DNA of 64,000 nucleotides, taken from contig PCAK01000012.1 in the NCBI GenBank assembly GCA_002730525.1, forward strand, positions 61,082-125,081, in the 5' to 3' direction. The stretch's first letter is position 1, and each line of letters opens with the position of its first letter. Made by a program: the position numbers and the translations under genes. This document shows, one piece after another, positions 1 through 9,165 of this stretch. The DNA comes from Acidobacteriota bacterium (lineage in GTDB: Bacteria; Acidobacteriota; Vicinamibacteria; Vicinamibacterales; UBA823). The notes under the pieces are model-generated. The model saw only the letters and a list, made by a program, of their open reading frames with translations, was not told the origin of the DNA and searched no databases.

Positions 1-1
1 G

Positions 2-1492
2 CTATGCCGAGTCTGTCGAGTTCGTGCCATTGAAGAGCCGCCCGAGTCGAAGCGTTGTCAGGAAGACTCGGATTTCCCGCAGCTCACTCGCCCGAAAGAA
101 ACCCAAACTCCACAGGGTGAGCGGGTAGGCGGCCAATACGACGGCGGTCCAGGCCAGCGCCGCGCCCGCCGTCGCCGGCGACAGTGCGGTCATTATCGCA
201 TAGAGCGATCCGGTGCTGAGCGTCACCTTACCCAGTCTCAGCCACTCGTACTTGATGGCGAAGTACCGTTGCGCGAAGTGGCCGAGGGTCGCGACCAGCA
301 CCACCTGTCCGGCCACGACGGCGCCGGCGGCGCCGAAAAGGCCCCAACGCGGGATGAGCATGAGGTAGCCCGCAACGCTCACCGCGGCGGCGATGGCCGT
401 GGCGATCGGGTAGGCGTGGGTGCGCTTCGCCACGTTGATCGAGGTCGAGAGAAAGGTGGAGGTCGACTGAATCGCCATGCCGAGGGCCAAAAGCGGCACG
501 ACGCGCGCCGCGCCGTGGAACGCGAGCGGGGTCATCAGTGCCACGACCGGTTCGGCCAGGCAGGCCAGCGCCAGAGTGAGAAAGGCCAGCGCGGCGAAGG
601 CGTAGCTGGCCAGTCGACCGAAGAGCTGAGGGGCGTCTTCGCGCTTCATCGAGTCGAAAGCGAACGGCATCCAGGCCGTCGCAAAGGCGACCGGATAGAG
701 CTTCACCAGCGACGCGATGCTCGTGCCGATCAGATACAGGCCAACCTGCTCGAGGGGGAGATAGAGGCCAAGGAAGAACCGATCGCTCATGGTCATGCCC
801 TGATGCAGCAGGCCCTGAGGGACGCGCGGCAGGCCGAATTGCAGCATCTCCCTGGCCACCGGACGGGAGAAGCGCCAGGTGGTCATCGAATGAATCATCG
901 GGATGAGGCCGGCGACGAGGACCGTCGACACGACGACGTCGGCGAGGACGATGCCGGTGACGCTCCAGCGGAAGCCGACGACGAAGAGCAGCCTGACAAT
1001 CACCATACCGAGGGAGCGTGCGAACGTCAGCGCGGCATACGGGCGCGATCGCTCCTGAATCCGGAGTCGGGTCATCGGCAGAAAGATGAAGCCTGCGATG
1101 AATCCGTTGAGGAACAGCAACGACAACGTCAACGCGTGCTCACCAGAATCGAAGAGCAGCAGGCTGAACACTGGCGCGACGACGAGCAGGAGCCCCGTCA
1201 GGGCACCGTTGGCGCCCAGCAGGAAGATTATCATCGTGCCGGCAAGCGTCTTCCGCTCTTCGTTGTCACGGCAGTCGTAGTAGAGCCGTAGAAACGACGT
1301 ATCCAGGCCCCATCGATACAGAGGCTTCAGGACGGCTTCGAGTACAAGGACGAGCGCAAGCACTCCGTACTCCCCCGGTGAGAGCACTCGGGTGTAGACC
1401 GGCAGGAGGAGGAAGTTGATGGCGAGAATCGCGACGTCCGCCGAGCCGTAGACCAGCAGATGGCCGGAGATTCGACGGACGTTGTCGAACAT
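2..1492 (-). CDS. Wzx-like polysaccharide flippase (MOP/MATE superfamily)
   Basis: This 496-residue polytopic membrane protein has about 12-14 hydrophobic segments and few charged loops. The N-terminal segment LLPVYTRVLSPGEYG (about residues 29-43) is typical of the Polysacc_synt/Wzx group of lipid-linked oligosaccharide flippases. Such proteins move undecaprenyl-linked repeat units from the inner to the outer leaflet of the cytoplasmic membrane. The length fits the family (about 420-520) and the gene is complete, its stop lying at the first bases of the window. It opens a glycan locus rich in glycosyltransferases, which supports the role. No Shine-Dalgarno lies before the ATG; a TATAAT hexamer sits 8 bases upstream, so the transcript may be leaderless. 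A teichuronic or exopolysaccharide flippase cannot be separated from an O-unit flippase by sequence alone. Confidence 0.85.
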   Translation of the reverse strand: MFDNVRRISGHLLVYGSADVAILAINFLLLPVYTRVLSPGEYGVLALVLVLEAVLKPLYRWGLDTSFLRLYYDCRDNEERKTLAGTMIIFLLGANGALTGLLLVVAPVFSLLLFDSGEHALTLSLLFLNGFIAGFIFLPMTRLRIQERSRPYAALTFARSLGMVIVRLLFVVGFRWSVTGIVLADVVVSTVLVAGLIPMIHSMTTWRFSRPVAREMLQFGLPRVPQGLLHQGMTMSDRFFLGLYLPLEQVGLYLIGTSIASLVKLYPVAFATAWMPFAFDSMKREDAPQLFGRLASYAFAALAFLTLALACLAEPVVALMTPLAFHGAARVVPLLALGMAIQSTSTFLSTSINVAKRTHAYPIATAIAAAVSVAGYLMLIPRWGLFGAAGAVVAGQVVLVATLGHFAQRYFAIKYEWLRLGKVTLSTGSLYAIMTALSPATAGAALAWTAVVLAAYPLTLWSLGFFRASELREIRVFLTTLRLGRLFNGTNSTDSA

Positions 1493-1497
1493 GTGGG

Positions 1498-1518
1498 CGG
1501 ATTATACTGATATATTTC
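1498..1518. promoter_or_regulatory. AT-rich divergent promoter patch
   Basis: An AT-rich island in GC-rich surroundings. On the minus strand TATAAT occupies 1506-1501, eight bases before the flippase ATG at 1492. On the plus strand the patch carries TATACT (1503-1508) and a TGA-TATATT extended -10 (1508-1516) facing the truncated gene and GT4 downstream. No good -35 box is visible for either direction. Confidence 0.45.
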
Positions 1519-1554
1519 CCGCGCGCCCGAATCAGCCGCCGGGCCCTGATCGAC

Positions 1555-2591
1555 ATGGCGCTTCCGCACTCCGCACCCGCTGACAACCCCCATGCCCACG
1601 CGGCGCAGTCGCCCATGGGCCGCCGACTCGAGCTCCTGCTCGCCGGTTCGGCTCTGGTCGTCGTGCTCCTGTCGGGAGCGCGAGCGGAGTGGCGGCTGCG
1701 TGTCTTTGGTTGTGGCTCTCAGGACGCTCACGGCCTGGGCTTTGGCTGCTTGTTTTCACGGCAGCCGGCATGAGTCTGGTAGTCCTCGGGTTGTACGTGG
1801 CAAGCGAGGGACGGGCGTTCGAGGCGCTCTTGGCCAACGAGGCCAGCACGATGCAGCTTGGGCGGATCATCATGGCCCCACTCCAGATGTTCCGCGTGGT
1901 TCGCCAAGTACCCGAGACGCTGGTGTTCATCGAGCTGGGTATTGCGGTGGGGATCGTGCTGGTGGCCAAGCCGGAGACGAGATTCTCACTGCCCGTGCTG
2001 ATGCTGCTGATGGTGCTCGGACCGACGACGGCGATCTTCAGCGCTCAAGGCTCGGACATCAATCATCTCATCGACCTGCACGCGCTGACGCTGGTCGTTG
2101 TCGGTTCGTGGTTGGCGATGCGTGACGGCGGCTCACGGAATGTCGCGGTCGCCGTTCTGTCGGTGGCGGCGCTGGCGGCGTCGCTGTCACTGGCGTCTGG
2201 GCTCGTCAATCGCGGCAGCGAGCAGCGTCGCGGGCGTTTCGTCGAGGCACTCAGCCTGGTACCTGACCGTACACAGCCGATTCTCGCCGAGAACTCGTTT
2301 CTGCCTGTCGTCGCCGGGCAACGTCCGTACCTGCTCGATTCGTACATGTTCCGGATCATCCGCGACGATGACTCCAGCTTTGGTGATCGTCTCTGGCGTG
2401 ATCTCCGCGCCAGGAGCTTCTCAGCGGTGATTCTCGAACGGGACCCTCACACAGAGCGAGGCCGCGAATGGTACCGATCGGGTTTTTTCGGTCGAGGGTT
2501 CATCGACGAGCTGGAGCGGCACTATCAAGAGGTGGGCCGCGTGGGCGAGCGCGTCGTGTATCTTCCGAAGCCGCCGGTCCTCGATGAGTGA
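1555..2591 (+). pseudogene. Truncated GT-C (ArnT/PMT-like) membrane glycosyltransferase
   Basis: From a GTG at 1689 the frame runs 300 codons: four or five hydrophobic segments, then a soluble tail. This resembles only the C-terminal half of a GT39-like protein of about 500 residues. The N-terminal half, which should carry the acidic catalytic loop, is absent. In another frame, an ATG at 1555 (or 1615) encodes a short start with one hydrophobic helix (LELLLAGSALVVVLLSG) that runs into the same DNA near 1680. The simplest reading is that an internal deletion of several hundred bases joined the gene's own beginning to its second half out of frame. The remaining 3' part may still be translated, because it overlaps the next gene by 8 bases (ATGAGTGA). 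It could instead be a genuinely short protein of unknown role. Confidence 0.55.
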
Positions 2592-3759
2592 GCAAGGCTC
2601 GACAGCACCGAGAGACCGGACGGCAGGCGGCCCGACGACGCGCCTCCTGATCGTGACGCCGAGTCTCGGGGCGGGTGGTGCCGAGCGGCACTTGCTGCGC
2701 ATTCTGCCAGCGTTGACCGCGCGTTTCGAGACGCACCTGGCCACGCTCAAGAGTGGCGGTGTCTTCGAGTCCGGGCTGTCGCCGGATGTCGCGCTTCATC
2801 GGATCGGATCTCGGCGCTGGACTGTCGCGGCCATGCGCCTGAGGCGCGTGCTCTCGACAGAGCGGCCAGCGATTGCGCTGAGCTTCCAGGAGGCCTCCAA
2901 CGTACCCTTGCTGCTGGCCGTGAGCAGCCTTCCACCAGCACGGCGGCCGGCGACGGCGATCTGCGTGCAGACTCACCTCCCGTCGGTGCTCGCGCATGCG
3001 CGACCTCGGACCCGCTTCCTCATGCGCGCTGCCGTGTCCCGGTTGTACCCGCGAGCCGACCGGGTGATCGCGGTGTCGGAAGGTGTCGCACAGGACCTCT
3101 TGGAGCTCAGTCCGGCTTTGTCGGGTCGCACGACCGTCATCTACAACGCCGGGGTCGATCCAAGGGCGGCGTCACTGGCCCGTGAGCCGAACGGGCACCC
3201 GTTTCTGCAAGACGGAAGTGGGCCAGTCCTCGTCGCCTGCGGGCGTCTCTCGACACCCAAGGACTACCCGATGCTGCTTCGAGCCGTTGGCCTCATCGCT
3301 GCGACTCGCCAGATCAGGCTCGTCGTGTGCGGAGACGGCCCCCTTCACGACTCCCTCGTGGCGTTGACGAAGGCGAATGGGCTCAGCGACATCGTCGACT
3401 TCGTCGGCTACACGGCGAATCCGTATGCGTACATGGCGCGTGCGGCGGTCTTCGTGCTGTCGTCGCGCTGGGAAGGCTTTCCGAGCGTCTTGGTCGAGGC
3501 GCTTGCGTGCGGTGTGCCAGTCGTTGCCACGGACTGCCAGCATGGCCCAGCTGAAATTCTCGAGGATGGGCGCTATGGCCGGCTCGTGCCACCAGGAGAT
3601 CCCCAGGCGCTGGCCGATGCCGTGCAGGGGTATCTTGATCGGCCGGATGTCGCGCGTTCGTTCAGCGCCCGTGGCCCGAGTCGTGCCGCCGAGTTCGCGC
3701 CCGAGCGGTCACAAAGGGAATACATCCAGCTACTCGAGAACCTGCCTACGCGCAGCTGA
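2584..3759 (+). CDS. GT4-family glycosyltransferase
   Basis: A 391-residue GT-B fold enzyme. The N-terminal Rossmann half carries the acceptor-side loop GAGGAERH (about 29-36). The C-terminal half carries the donor-binding EX7E motif, E297 to E305 in WEGFPSVLVEALACGVP, followed by VVATD. This is the signature of retaining GT4 transferases that add sugars from nucleotide donors to lipid-linked glycans on the cytoplasmic face of the membrane. The start overlaps the 3' end of the truncated GT-C gene by 8 bases, so translation is probably coupled. It converges on the next, minus-strand gene with 15 bases between. The sugar specificity cannot be read from sequence. Confidence 0.9.
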   Translation: MSEQGSTAPRDRTAGGPTTRLLIVTPSLGAGGAERHLLRILPALTARFETHLATLKSGGVFESGLSPDVALHRIGSRRWTVAAMRLRRVLSTERPAIALSFQEASNVPLLLAVSSLPPARRPATAICVQTHLPSVLAHARPRTRFLMRAAVSRLYPRADRVIAVSEGVAQDLLELSPALSGRTTVIYNAGVDPRAASLAREPNGHPFLQDGSGPVLVACGRLSTPKDYPMLLRAVGLIAATRQIRLVVCGDGPLHDSLVALTKANGLSDIVDFVGYTANPYAYMARAAVFVLSSRWEGFPSVLVEALACGVPVVATDCQHGPAEILEDGRYGRLVPPGDPQALADAVQGYLDRPDVARSFSARGPSRAAEFAPERSQREYIQLLENLPTRS

Positions 3760-3774
3760 AGAATCGCGCCGACG

Positions 3775-5145
3775 TTAATCGAACGCGGCGCCGATCGCTC
3801 GCCAAGGAACAATCAAGCGGTCGATGAGTATCTGCTTCGCGGTTACTGGATAGGGAACGCCTTCATATCCGCGCATGAAAAGCTGATACTGCGCCAGGAA
3901 CAGGAGGTTGTAGACGATGAGACACGCAGCGGTCGCCCGGAGCAGGCGTGCGCGCGTCGTCCAGAATGTCGTCGAGAACAGCGCAGCGAGCCCGAGCGCG
4001 AAGAACGGTGTGCTGCCAATGAAACGCCGTGCTCCGTACGCTTCACCCGCCCACCAGTCGGCGACCGATGCGTTGATGTAGACGGCAATGAGCACCACAG
4101 CGACGCTGTTCCAGCCTACGAGCGGGTATCGCGCGACCAATACGGCCAAACCGAACACAGCGACTAGGACGGCCGGAGTCCATGAGAAGAGGCCGTGATT
4201 CAGCGAGAAGAGTACCGCGCCGATTTGCGGGTCCATCCACCGCATGAATCCTTCGCCCTGCGGCGTGAGAAGCCAGTGCCCGTAGATCTGTTTCCAGGCG
4301 AACATCTGCGGTAAGAACGCCGCAAGCGATGCCGCGCCCAGCACCCCTACTTGAACCGCAGCGCTGCGCAGCGATGTCCTGTCGTCACGTAGCTCACGGA
4401 CGAGCTCGGTCATGGGCAGGATCAGGATCGTGACATTCTGCCAGCGGACGAGCGCCGCCAGACCAACGATGGCTCCGAGCAACGCGTACCTGGAGGCACG
4501 GTTGTCCCCTGCCGTGCGCAGCCAGGTCCAGACGAACAGTGCCACGACGAACAGCGACGTCGCGTGGGAGTAGGCTGGCGAGACGAGGGAGTAGTAGATT
4601 GCCGGAGTCGCCAGCCAGGCGACCAACGTGCCCCAGAGCGACGCGGCAGGCGGCCAGAAGCGGGCGCAGGCGCGATAGCAGAGATAGGCTCCAAGCGTCG
4701 CGTACGCGATACCGGCGAGACCCGCCGAGAGTTGAAACGGCGCGCTGATCCCGTCAAACGCGATCACCGCGCCAGCCGTCCGCAGCAGCGCCACGACACC
4801 ACAGGCGACAAGGAAAAACGGTAGCCACAGCAGTGCAGGCCCGATCGACATCAAATTGACGGCGTGTCCGGTCTCCGTCGTGGTGTCCAACCAGACGTTC
4901 GACGAACCGTCGGACGCGTACAACAATTGGTAGTCGTTGATGAAGTTGACGTCCTGATCGAACACGAGGGATCGAAGGTAGGCATAGTATTGCACCGCGT
5001 CACCTTCGATGATTCGTCCGTCCGCGCTGGGAAAGAGCGTCACCGCAAATGTGTACGCTACGGCAAGGCCACACCCGATGGCTGCGAACGTGATGAGTGG
5101 ACGCCGTTCGAGTTGATGCAGGTAAAGGCCGTTCGACACGATCAC
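3775..5145 (-). CDS. GT-C-like polytopic membrane protein (paralogue family A)
   Basis: About 456 residues with roughly ten hydrophobic segments. The first periplasmic loop holds EGDAVQYYAYLRSLVFDQD, which matches loops in the genes at 9166 and 14936. A second shared block reads LFSLNHGLFSWTP, and a third is YGARRF. Acidic residues in the first loop and the overall layout suggest a GT-C glycosyltransferase using a polyprenyl-phosphate sugar. That function is inferred, and no substrate is known. The GTG at 5145 was chosen over an ATG 180 bases upstream because GAGGAAGG lies 7 bases before it and a TATAAT about 25 bases before it. The longer version would also overlap the divergent gene at 5295. 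Confidence 0.7.
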   Translation of the reverse strand: MIVSNGLYLHQLERRPLITFAAIGCGLAVAYTFAVTLFPSADGRIIEGDAVQYYAYLRSLVFDQDVNFINDYQLLYASDGSSNVWLDTTTETGHAVNLMSIGPALLWLPFFLVACGVVALLRTAGAVIAFDGISAPFQLSAGLAGIAYATLGAYLCYRACARFWPPAASLWGTLVAWLATPAIYYSLVSPAYSHATSLFVVALFVWTWLRTAGDNRASRYALLGAIVGLAALVRWQNVTILILPMTELVRELRDDRTSLRSAAVQVGVLGAASLAAFLPQMFAWKQIYGHWLLTPQGEGFMRWMDPQIGAVLFSLNHGLFSWTPAVLVAVFGLAVLVARYPLVGWNSVAVVLIAVYINASVADWWAGEAYGARRFIGSTPFFALGLAALFSTTFWTTRARLLRATAACLIVYNLLFLAQYQLFMRGYEGVPYPVTAKQILIDRLIVPWRAIGAAFD

Positions 5146-5169
5146 TAGAGCCCTTCCTCGTGTGACGCG

Positions 5170-5175
5170 ATTATA
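5170..5175 (-). promoter_or_regulatory. -10 element of the gene starting at 5145
   Basis: A perfect TATAAT reads on the minus strand 24 bases before the GTG start, with a Shine-Dalgarno-like GAGGAAGG between them. The -35 region is not recognisable. Confidence 0.45.
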
Positions 5176-5252
5176 GCCGATGGTCGTGCGCGTCCACGCG
5201 GCAGGCGCCGCACCTCCGAGTTGGCCGCGCGCGAGTCCCGACCCATCTCCCA

Positions 5253-5261
5253 TGCTATTCT
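5253..5261 (+). promoter_or_regulatory. Extended -10 for the gene starting at 5295
   Basis: TGCTATTCT matches an extended -10 (TGn plus TATTCT) 33 bases before the ATG at 5295. No clear -35 is seen. Confidence 0.35.
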
Positions 5262-5294
5262 GACGGCGACTCGGCACCATCCCGCGATCGAGAA

Positions 5295-6827
5295 ATGCAT
5301 TCGGATCGGATCGTTCGCCAAACACCCAGGCACGTCAGTCACGCCGGACAGATCGTCTTCTTGTTGAGTCTCTGCCTCTACGTCACGACGGCCGGTGGCA
5401 GCATGGCCACCGACATCATGACCTACGAGGTCACGAAGAGCATCGTCGAGCGTGGCTCCGTGGCGATGTCGTACGACGTGTTCGGCATGGAGGCGCACCG
5501 CGGTGTCGATGGGCGGTACTACGCGCCGTACGGCATCGGGCATGCCCTCTACAGCGTGCCGTTCTACCTCGCCGGCGCGACGGCAGAACGCCTGACCGGT
5601 CTCGACGTGGGCAAGGCCGACGCGGTACGGAAGGCGAGCCTCGTGGTCGGGAGCGCGGTGGCCGCGGCGGCAAGCGTCTGGCTGACCTTCTGGTTTGCCT
5701 GGAGGCTGTTCGGCGCGATCCGGCCGGCCATCCTGTCAGCACTCTCGCTGGGATTCGCGACGATGCTCTGGCCGTACTCCAAGTTCGGGTTCAGCGCGCC
5801 GCTCGCCTTGCTGTGCGTGCTCGCTGGAGTGTACGGCGTCTGGGTTGGCGCTCGCCATGCGCGAATGGGCATGCTGGTTGCCGGCGGCGTAGGCATCGGC
5901 TGTGCCTTGCTCGTTCGTCATGAGCTTGTGCTGACAGCGGTGCCGGTCACCATCTGGCTGGCGCTCGAATACCGGTCGAAGTGGCGGCAGTTCTTTCAGT
6001 CCACGGCCCTCGTGGCCGCACCGATTGTGACAGCGCTCCTCGTGACGGCCTACTACAACGCAGTCCGATTCGGGAACCCGATCGACACCGGCTATCTCCG
6101 AGATGAGACTGCGGGATTGGGTTCAATCTGGATCGGAGCCTGGGGATTTCTGGTCAGCCCGGGCGGCTCGGTGTTTCTGTACTCACCGCTGTTGATTGTG
6201 GGCGCGGTTGCGATGACCGAGTTCAGTCGAGTCGATCGGCGGACCGCCATTCTGTTCGGCGGCCTGGTACTGACGCTGTTTTGTTTCTACGCGTCGCTCT
6301 TTCATTGGGAAGGCGAGCGGTCCTACGGCCCTCGCTACCTGCTTCCTATATTGCCGTTTCTCTGCCTACCCCTTGGGGCATGGTTTGCGCGTCCAGGCGG
6401 TGAATTCAGGCGGCGTGCCGCGATCGCCGGTCTCATTTGCGGTGCGGTGGTGCAGGTTCCCGGCGTGCTCCTGGATTTCTCCAAGGTAGGCCACACGCCC
6501 GAGGTTGGATATCGGTCGATAGAAGCACGTCGGTGGGAATGGGATTCGGCAGCTCTCGTACTCAATACACATGCTGCGATGAGGGCGGTCCCGCTCAACG
6601 CGCGCTACCTGTCAGGTGCCGCGGCTCGCCCGGACGTGAAGGCTGCCGAAGGTCTGGCGCGCGATTTCTCTTCGCAGTTTGCGTTCAGTCTGGATCTCTG
6701 GTGGATGTACTTATTTCATCTCCGCATCATGTCGGCTCCGGCGGCGCTCGTGCTTGCCGGTATCCCACTGGGTCTAGCGGCGGCGTGTGCCCACAGGCTG
6801 CGCCGTCTTTCGATAGCCGATGGCTGA
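5295..6827 (+). CDS. GT-C-like polytopic membrane protein
   Basis: A 510-residue protein with about ten hydrophobic segments. Recognisable blocks are a periplasmic loop with GVDGRYYAPYGIGHA (about 74-88), GNPIDTGY in mid-protein, SPGGSVFLYSPLL and GERSYGPRYLLPILPFL toward the end. These recur in bacterial membrane proteins annotated as glycosyltransferases of unknown specificity. It is related in layout to the family A proteins here (compare LFS..G...WTP with SPGGSVFLYSPLL) but is more distant. It is divergent from the gene at 5145 and overlaps the next gene by 8 bases (ATGGCTGA), so the two are probably co-translated. It is likely a sugar transferase acting at the periplasmic face; this is not proven. 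Confidence 0.65.
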   Translation: MHSDRIVRQTPRHVSHAGQIVFLLSLCLYVTTAGGSMATDIMTYEVTKSIVERGSVAMSYDVFGMEAHRGVDGRYYAPYGIGHALYSVPFYLAGATAERLTGLDVGKADAVRKASLVVGSAVAAAASVWLTFWFAWRLFGAIRPAILSALSLGFATMLWPYSKFGFSAPLALLCVLAGVYGVWVGARHARMGMLVAGGVGIGCALLVRHELVLTAVPVTIWLALEYRSKWRQFFQSTALVAAPIVTALLVTAYYNAVRFGNPIDTGYLRDETAGLGSIWIGAWGFLVSPGGSVFLYSPLLIVGAVAMTEFSRVDRRTAILFGGLVLTLFCFYASLFHWEGERSYGPRYLLPILPFLCLPLGAWFARPGGEFRRRAAIAGLICGAVVQVPGVLLDFSKVGHTPEVGYRSIEARRWEWDSAALVLNTHAAMRAVPLNARYLSGAAARPDVKAAEGLARDFSSQFAFSLDLWWMYLFHLRIMSAPAALVLAGIPLGLAAACAHRLRRLSIADG

Positions 6828-9090
6828 CGCGACGTCCGGCCCAGCCGATCGTAACGAGATCTCCGTCGTCTCCCCCGCGAAGGCAAAGATGGATGGGCGG
6901 ATATCCACCGCGGCAAGCCGTTGGAGTTCGGTCGTCTGGCTGCTGCCGATTCTGCTCGCCGTTCACGCCGTTGGATTCTGGGGCCGTGGGCTGGTCGATA
7001 AAGAGGCTCTGGCCTTCATTCTCAATTACCTGGCCGACCGGCCACTCGCCGCGATTATCTTCGATCCCTCGCTGAACGATTGGGGGGCATACCAGGCCAG
7101 AGAGCTGAGCTATCTGGTCGATTTCCTCGACGCGCAGATCCTCGCTAGCCTGTACTCGCAGGGCATCCTGTTGTTGATGCCGGCCAGCGGTGTGCTGGGT
7201 CTGGCCTCCCTCATGGGGCTCTACGCAACTGGCGCCAGGCGATTCCTGAGACTGGATCGAACGACCACGGCGTTTCTCCTGAGTTGGTTTCTCAGTACGA
7301 TCGTCGTGCAATCGTCGACGGCCATCTTCTACCGGTCGGCCAAGATCCTCCTGTCCGTGCTGCTGCTCCTGTTCCTCTTCCAGGTCCTCTCGCTGCTCAG
7401 AAGCCATCGAGAACCGGGTCGGTCTGTCTGGGCGTTTGCCGGGCTCTTCCTCCTCGCGCTTGGCATGTCGCTTGCTGATCGTCAAGGTGTGTTCTTCCTC
7501 ATCCTGTTCCTCTCGATGTTCGTCGTGTGGGTCGTGGTCTCGCCCCCCTCGTCGCGCCCGGATCGCCGAACCTCGATGGCGATCGGGGGAGTGTTACTGG
7601 CGGTCCTCATCAGTGGGAGCCTCTATAACGAGTTCGTCGCGCCGTGGTTGGTGTTCAGTCTCAATGGCTACTTTCCGGACTTGACCTTCCAGCGCCTGGA
7701 GCTGGAGGGGCTCTGGGACGCAGGGCTGTGGAGGCGAGCAGGACAGCTAGTTAACCGCCAGGCGGGTTTCTGGCTGGGCGGCGTGCCTCTCTGGGGGGGC
7801 GCGACGTTGGCGATCGGGTTCTACTGGCGGCACGCGTCGACCCACGGAGGACCAGGCGTGTGGCGTCGGCGACTTGCCTGCGACACGGTGCTCGTGCTCG
7901 CGGTCGTCGGCGGGCTCTGGCTGATGAGCGCGTTGATGATTCTCGGCCATCCACCCGTCTACACCATCCCCGATCACTCGTACTGGTACTACTTCTTCTC
8001 CGTCCACGTCGTGCTCCTGATTGGTGCATCCCTGTTGCTGATGCGGCTCGAGGTCAAGCCGTTCGCGTGGCGCGTTGGCCTGTGGCTCATGATCGGCCTC
8101 ATGATCGCCGGTAATATCCGGCGCTACCCTGAGCAGCGCGCCGTCATGGCCGAGTCCAGCTGGCTTTCAGATCAAGTGGCTCGCACCGACCGCATTCTCA
8201 CCGGCTACGAGCGGCTGGCCTCCGACGGTGCGGATTCCGAGGCCGTGCCTCGTTGGGTATCTGTCGAGCGCTTCGGCGGGAGGCTGAGGCTCCCCGTCGT
8301 TCAGGAGGATTTTTTCCCGGACAGTCTCGATGCGGCGCTGGCGACCCGCGCTGGCGAGCATCCGCTGTCGCAGGCGAGCGGGTCGCAGTGGCCATCGCTG
8401 CGCAGCTTCTTCGCTCGGAGCACATCGCCGCTGGATGACCGGACGCAGATTGCGCCTGCGCTGAAGGCTTGGCGTGAAGCCGGTATCCGTGAGGTGGTGA
8501 TTGAACCCGATCGCTACCAGGACCTCCAGCTTGGCCGGCGCACTGTGGCGGCGCTTCGGGCCGCGACTGACCAGGTGGTCGGCGAAGCGAGCCAGGGATC
8601 TCTTGTGCGCTTTCTTCTGGCGGACGCGCCGACCCCCTTCAGGGAGACTGCCAGGGTCAGGCCCATCCCAAGAGCCGTATTCGCGCTCGACGCGTCACAT
8701 GCCGAGGATCGATTGCCGCTCCTCGTCGACGGAGACGTGAACACTGATTGGGTCACCGGTGGCACCCAGCGGGGAGACGAATGGATCTCTGTCGTCTTCG
8801 ATCGATCCCGCAACGTGGCGCGGCTCCGACTGGATCTCCACAGGAGGGGTTTCGGCGACTACCCCAGGGAGTTGAGAATCGAAGCCGGGGCAGCGAAGCC
8901 GCGAACCCTCCTGTACGAGGGGAGCGGGCTGCCGCTGTTGGTCAGGGGGGTGATGCGTGACAACTTCCTTCGGAGCGCTCTCGAGGTCGACTTTCCACCG
9001 AACGAGACGGATGCTCTGCTCATCCAGCAGACCGGGAAGTCCAGGGAGCGCCCCTGGTCGGTCTATGAATTGAGCGTCTGGGAGCGATAG
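6820..9090 (+). CDS. GT-C-like membrane protein with C-terminal discoidin-like domain
   Basis: A 756-residue protein. After a cytoplasmic leader, residues about 30-430 form roughly ten hydrophobic segments. The rest is soluble and predicted periplasmic. The last 140 residues (about 610-756) look like an F5/8 type C or galactose-binding beta-sandwich: LLVDGDVNTDWVTGG (the usual DG...T.W opening), EWISVVFDRS, VARLRLDLHRRGFGDYPREL and a closing VYELSVWER. Such domains usually bind glycans. The membrane part lacks a family-level motif I can name, so the glycosyltransferase role is inferred from context and layout. It is the second gene of the unit beginning at 5295. Confidence 0.65.
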   Translation: MADATSGPADRNEISVVSPAKAKMDGRISTAASRWSSVVWLLPILLAVHAVGFWGRGLVDKEALAFILNYLADRPLAAIIFDPSLNDWGAYQARELSYLVDFLDAQILASLYSQGILLLMPASGVLGLASLMGLYATGARRFLRLDRTTTAFLLSWFLSTIVVQSSTAIFYRSAKILLSVLLLLFLFQVLSLLRSHREPGRSVWAFAGLFLLALGMSLADRQGVFFLILFLSMFVVWVVVSPPSSRPDRRTSMAIGGVLLAVLISGSLYNEFVAPWLVFSLNGYFPDLTFQRLELEGLWDAGLWRRAGQLVNRQAGFWLGGVPLWGGATLAIGFYWRHASTHGGPGVWRRRLACDTVLVLAVVGGLWLMSALMILGHPPVYTIPDHSYWYYFFSVHVVLLIGASLLLMRLEVKPFAWRVGLWLMIGLMIAGNIRRYPEQRAVMAESSWLSDQVARTDRILTGYERLASDGADSEAVPRWVSVERFGGRLRLPVVQEDFFPDSLDAALATRAGEHPLSQASGSQWPSLRSFFARSTSPLDDRTQIAPALKAWREAGIREVVIEPDRYQDLQLGRRTVAALRAATDQVVGEASQGSLVRFLLADAPTPFRETARVRPIPRAVFALDASHAEDRLPLLVDGDVNTDWVTGGTQRGDEWISVVFDRSRNVARLRLDLHRRGFGDYPRELRIEAGAAKPRTLLYEGSGLPLLVRGVMRDNFLRSALEVDFPPNETDALLIQQTGKSRERPWSVYELSVWER

Positions 9091-9133
9091 CCGTCATCCG
9101 ATTCGACGCCTCTGTACAGCCTGGAAGCGGGCG

Positions 9134-9160
9134 TTCGACAGCGGGCTGTACCGGTATCAT
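9134..9160 (+). promoter_or_regulatory. Candidate promoter of the gene starting at 9166
   Basis: TTCGAC (9134-9139) and TATCAT (9155-9160) are 15 bases apart, a short spacer. The -10 ends only 5 bases before the ATG, which would make the mRNA leaderless. Confidence 0.35.
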
Positions 9161-9165
9161 GCACC

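Noticed and set aside
269..1291. Plus-strand 340-codon open frame opposite the flippase
   Set aside because: Its product is rich in Arg, Glu, His and Gln without any fold signature, while the opposite strand encodes a clear multi-helix flippase. It is a shadow of high-GC coding DNA.
5145..5325. Longer N-terminus for the GT-C gene ending at 3775
   Set aside because: The extra 60 residues lack hydrophobic or conserved sequence, overlap the divergent gene at 5295, and a good Shine-Dalgarno and -10 sit before the GTG at 5145.
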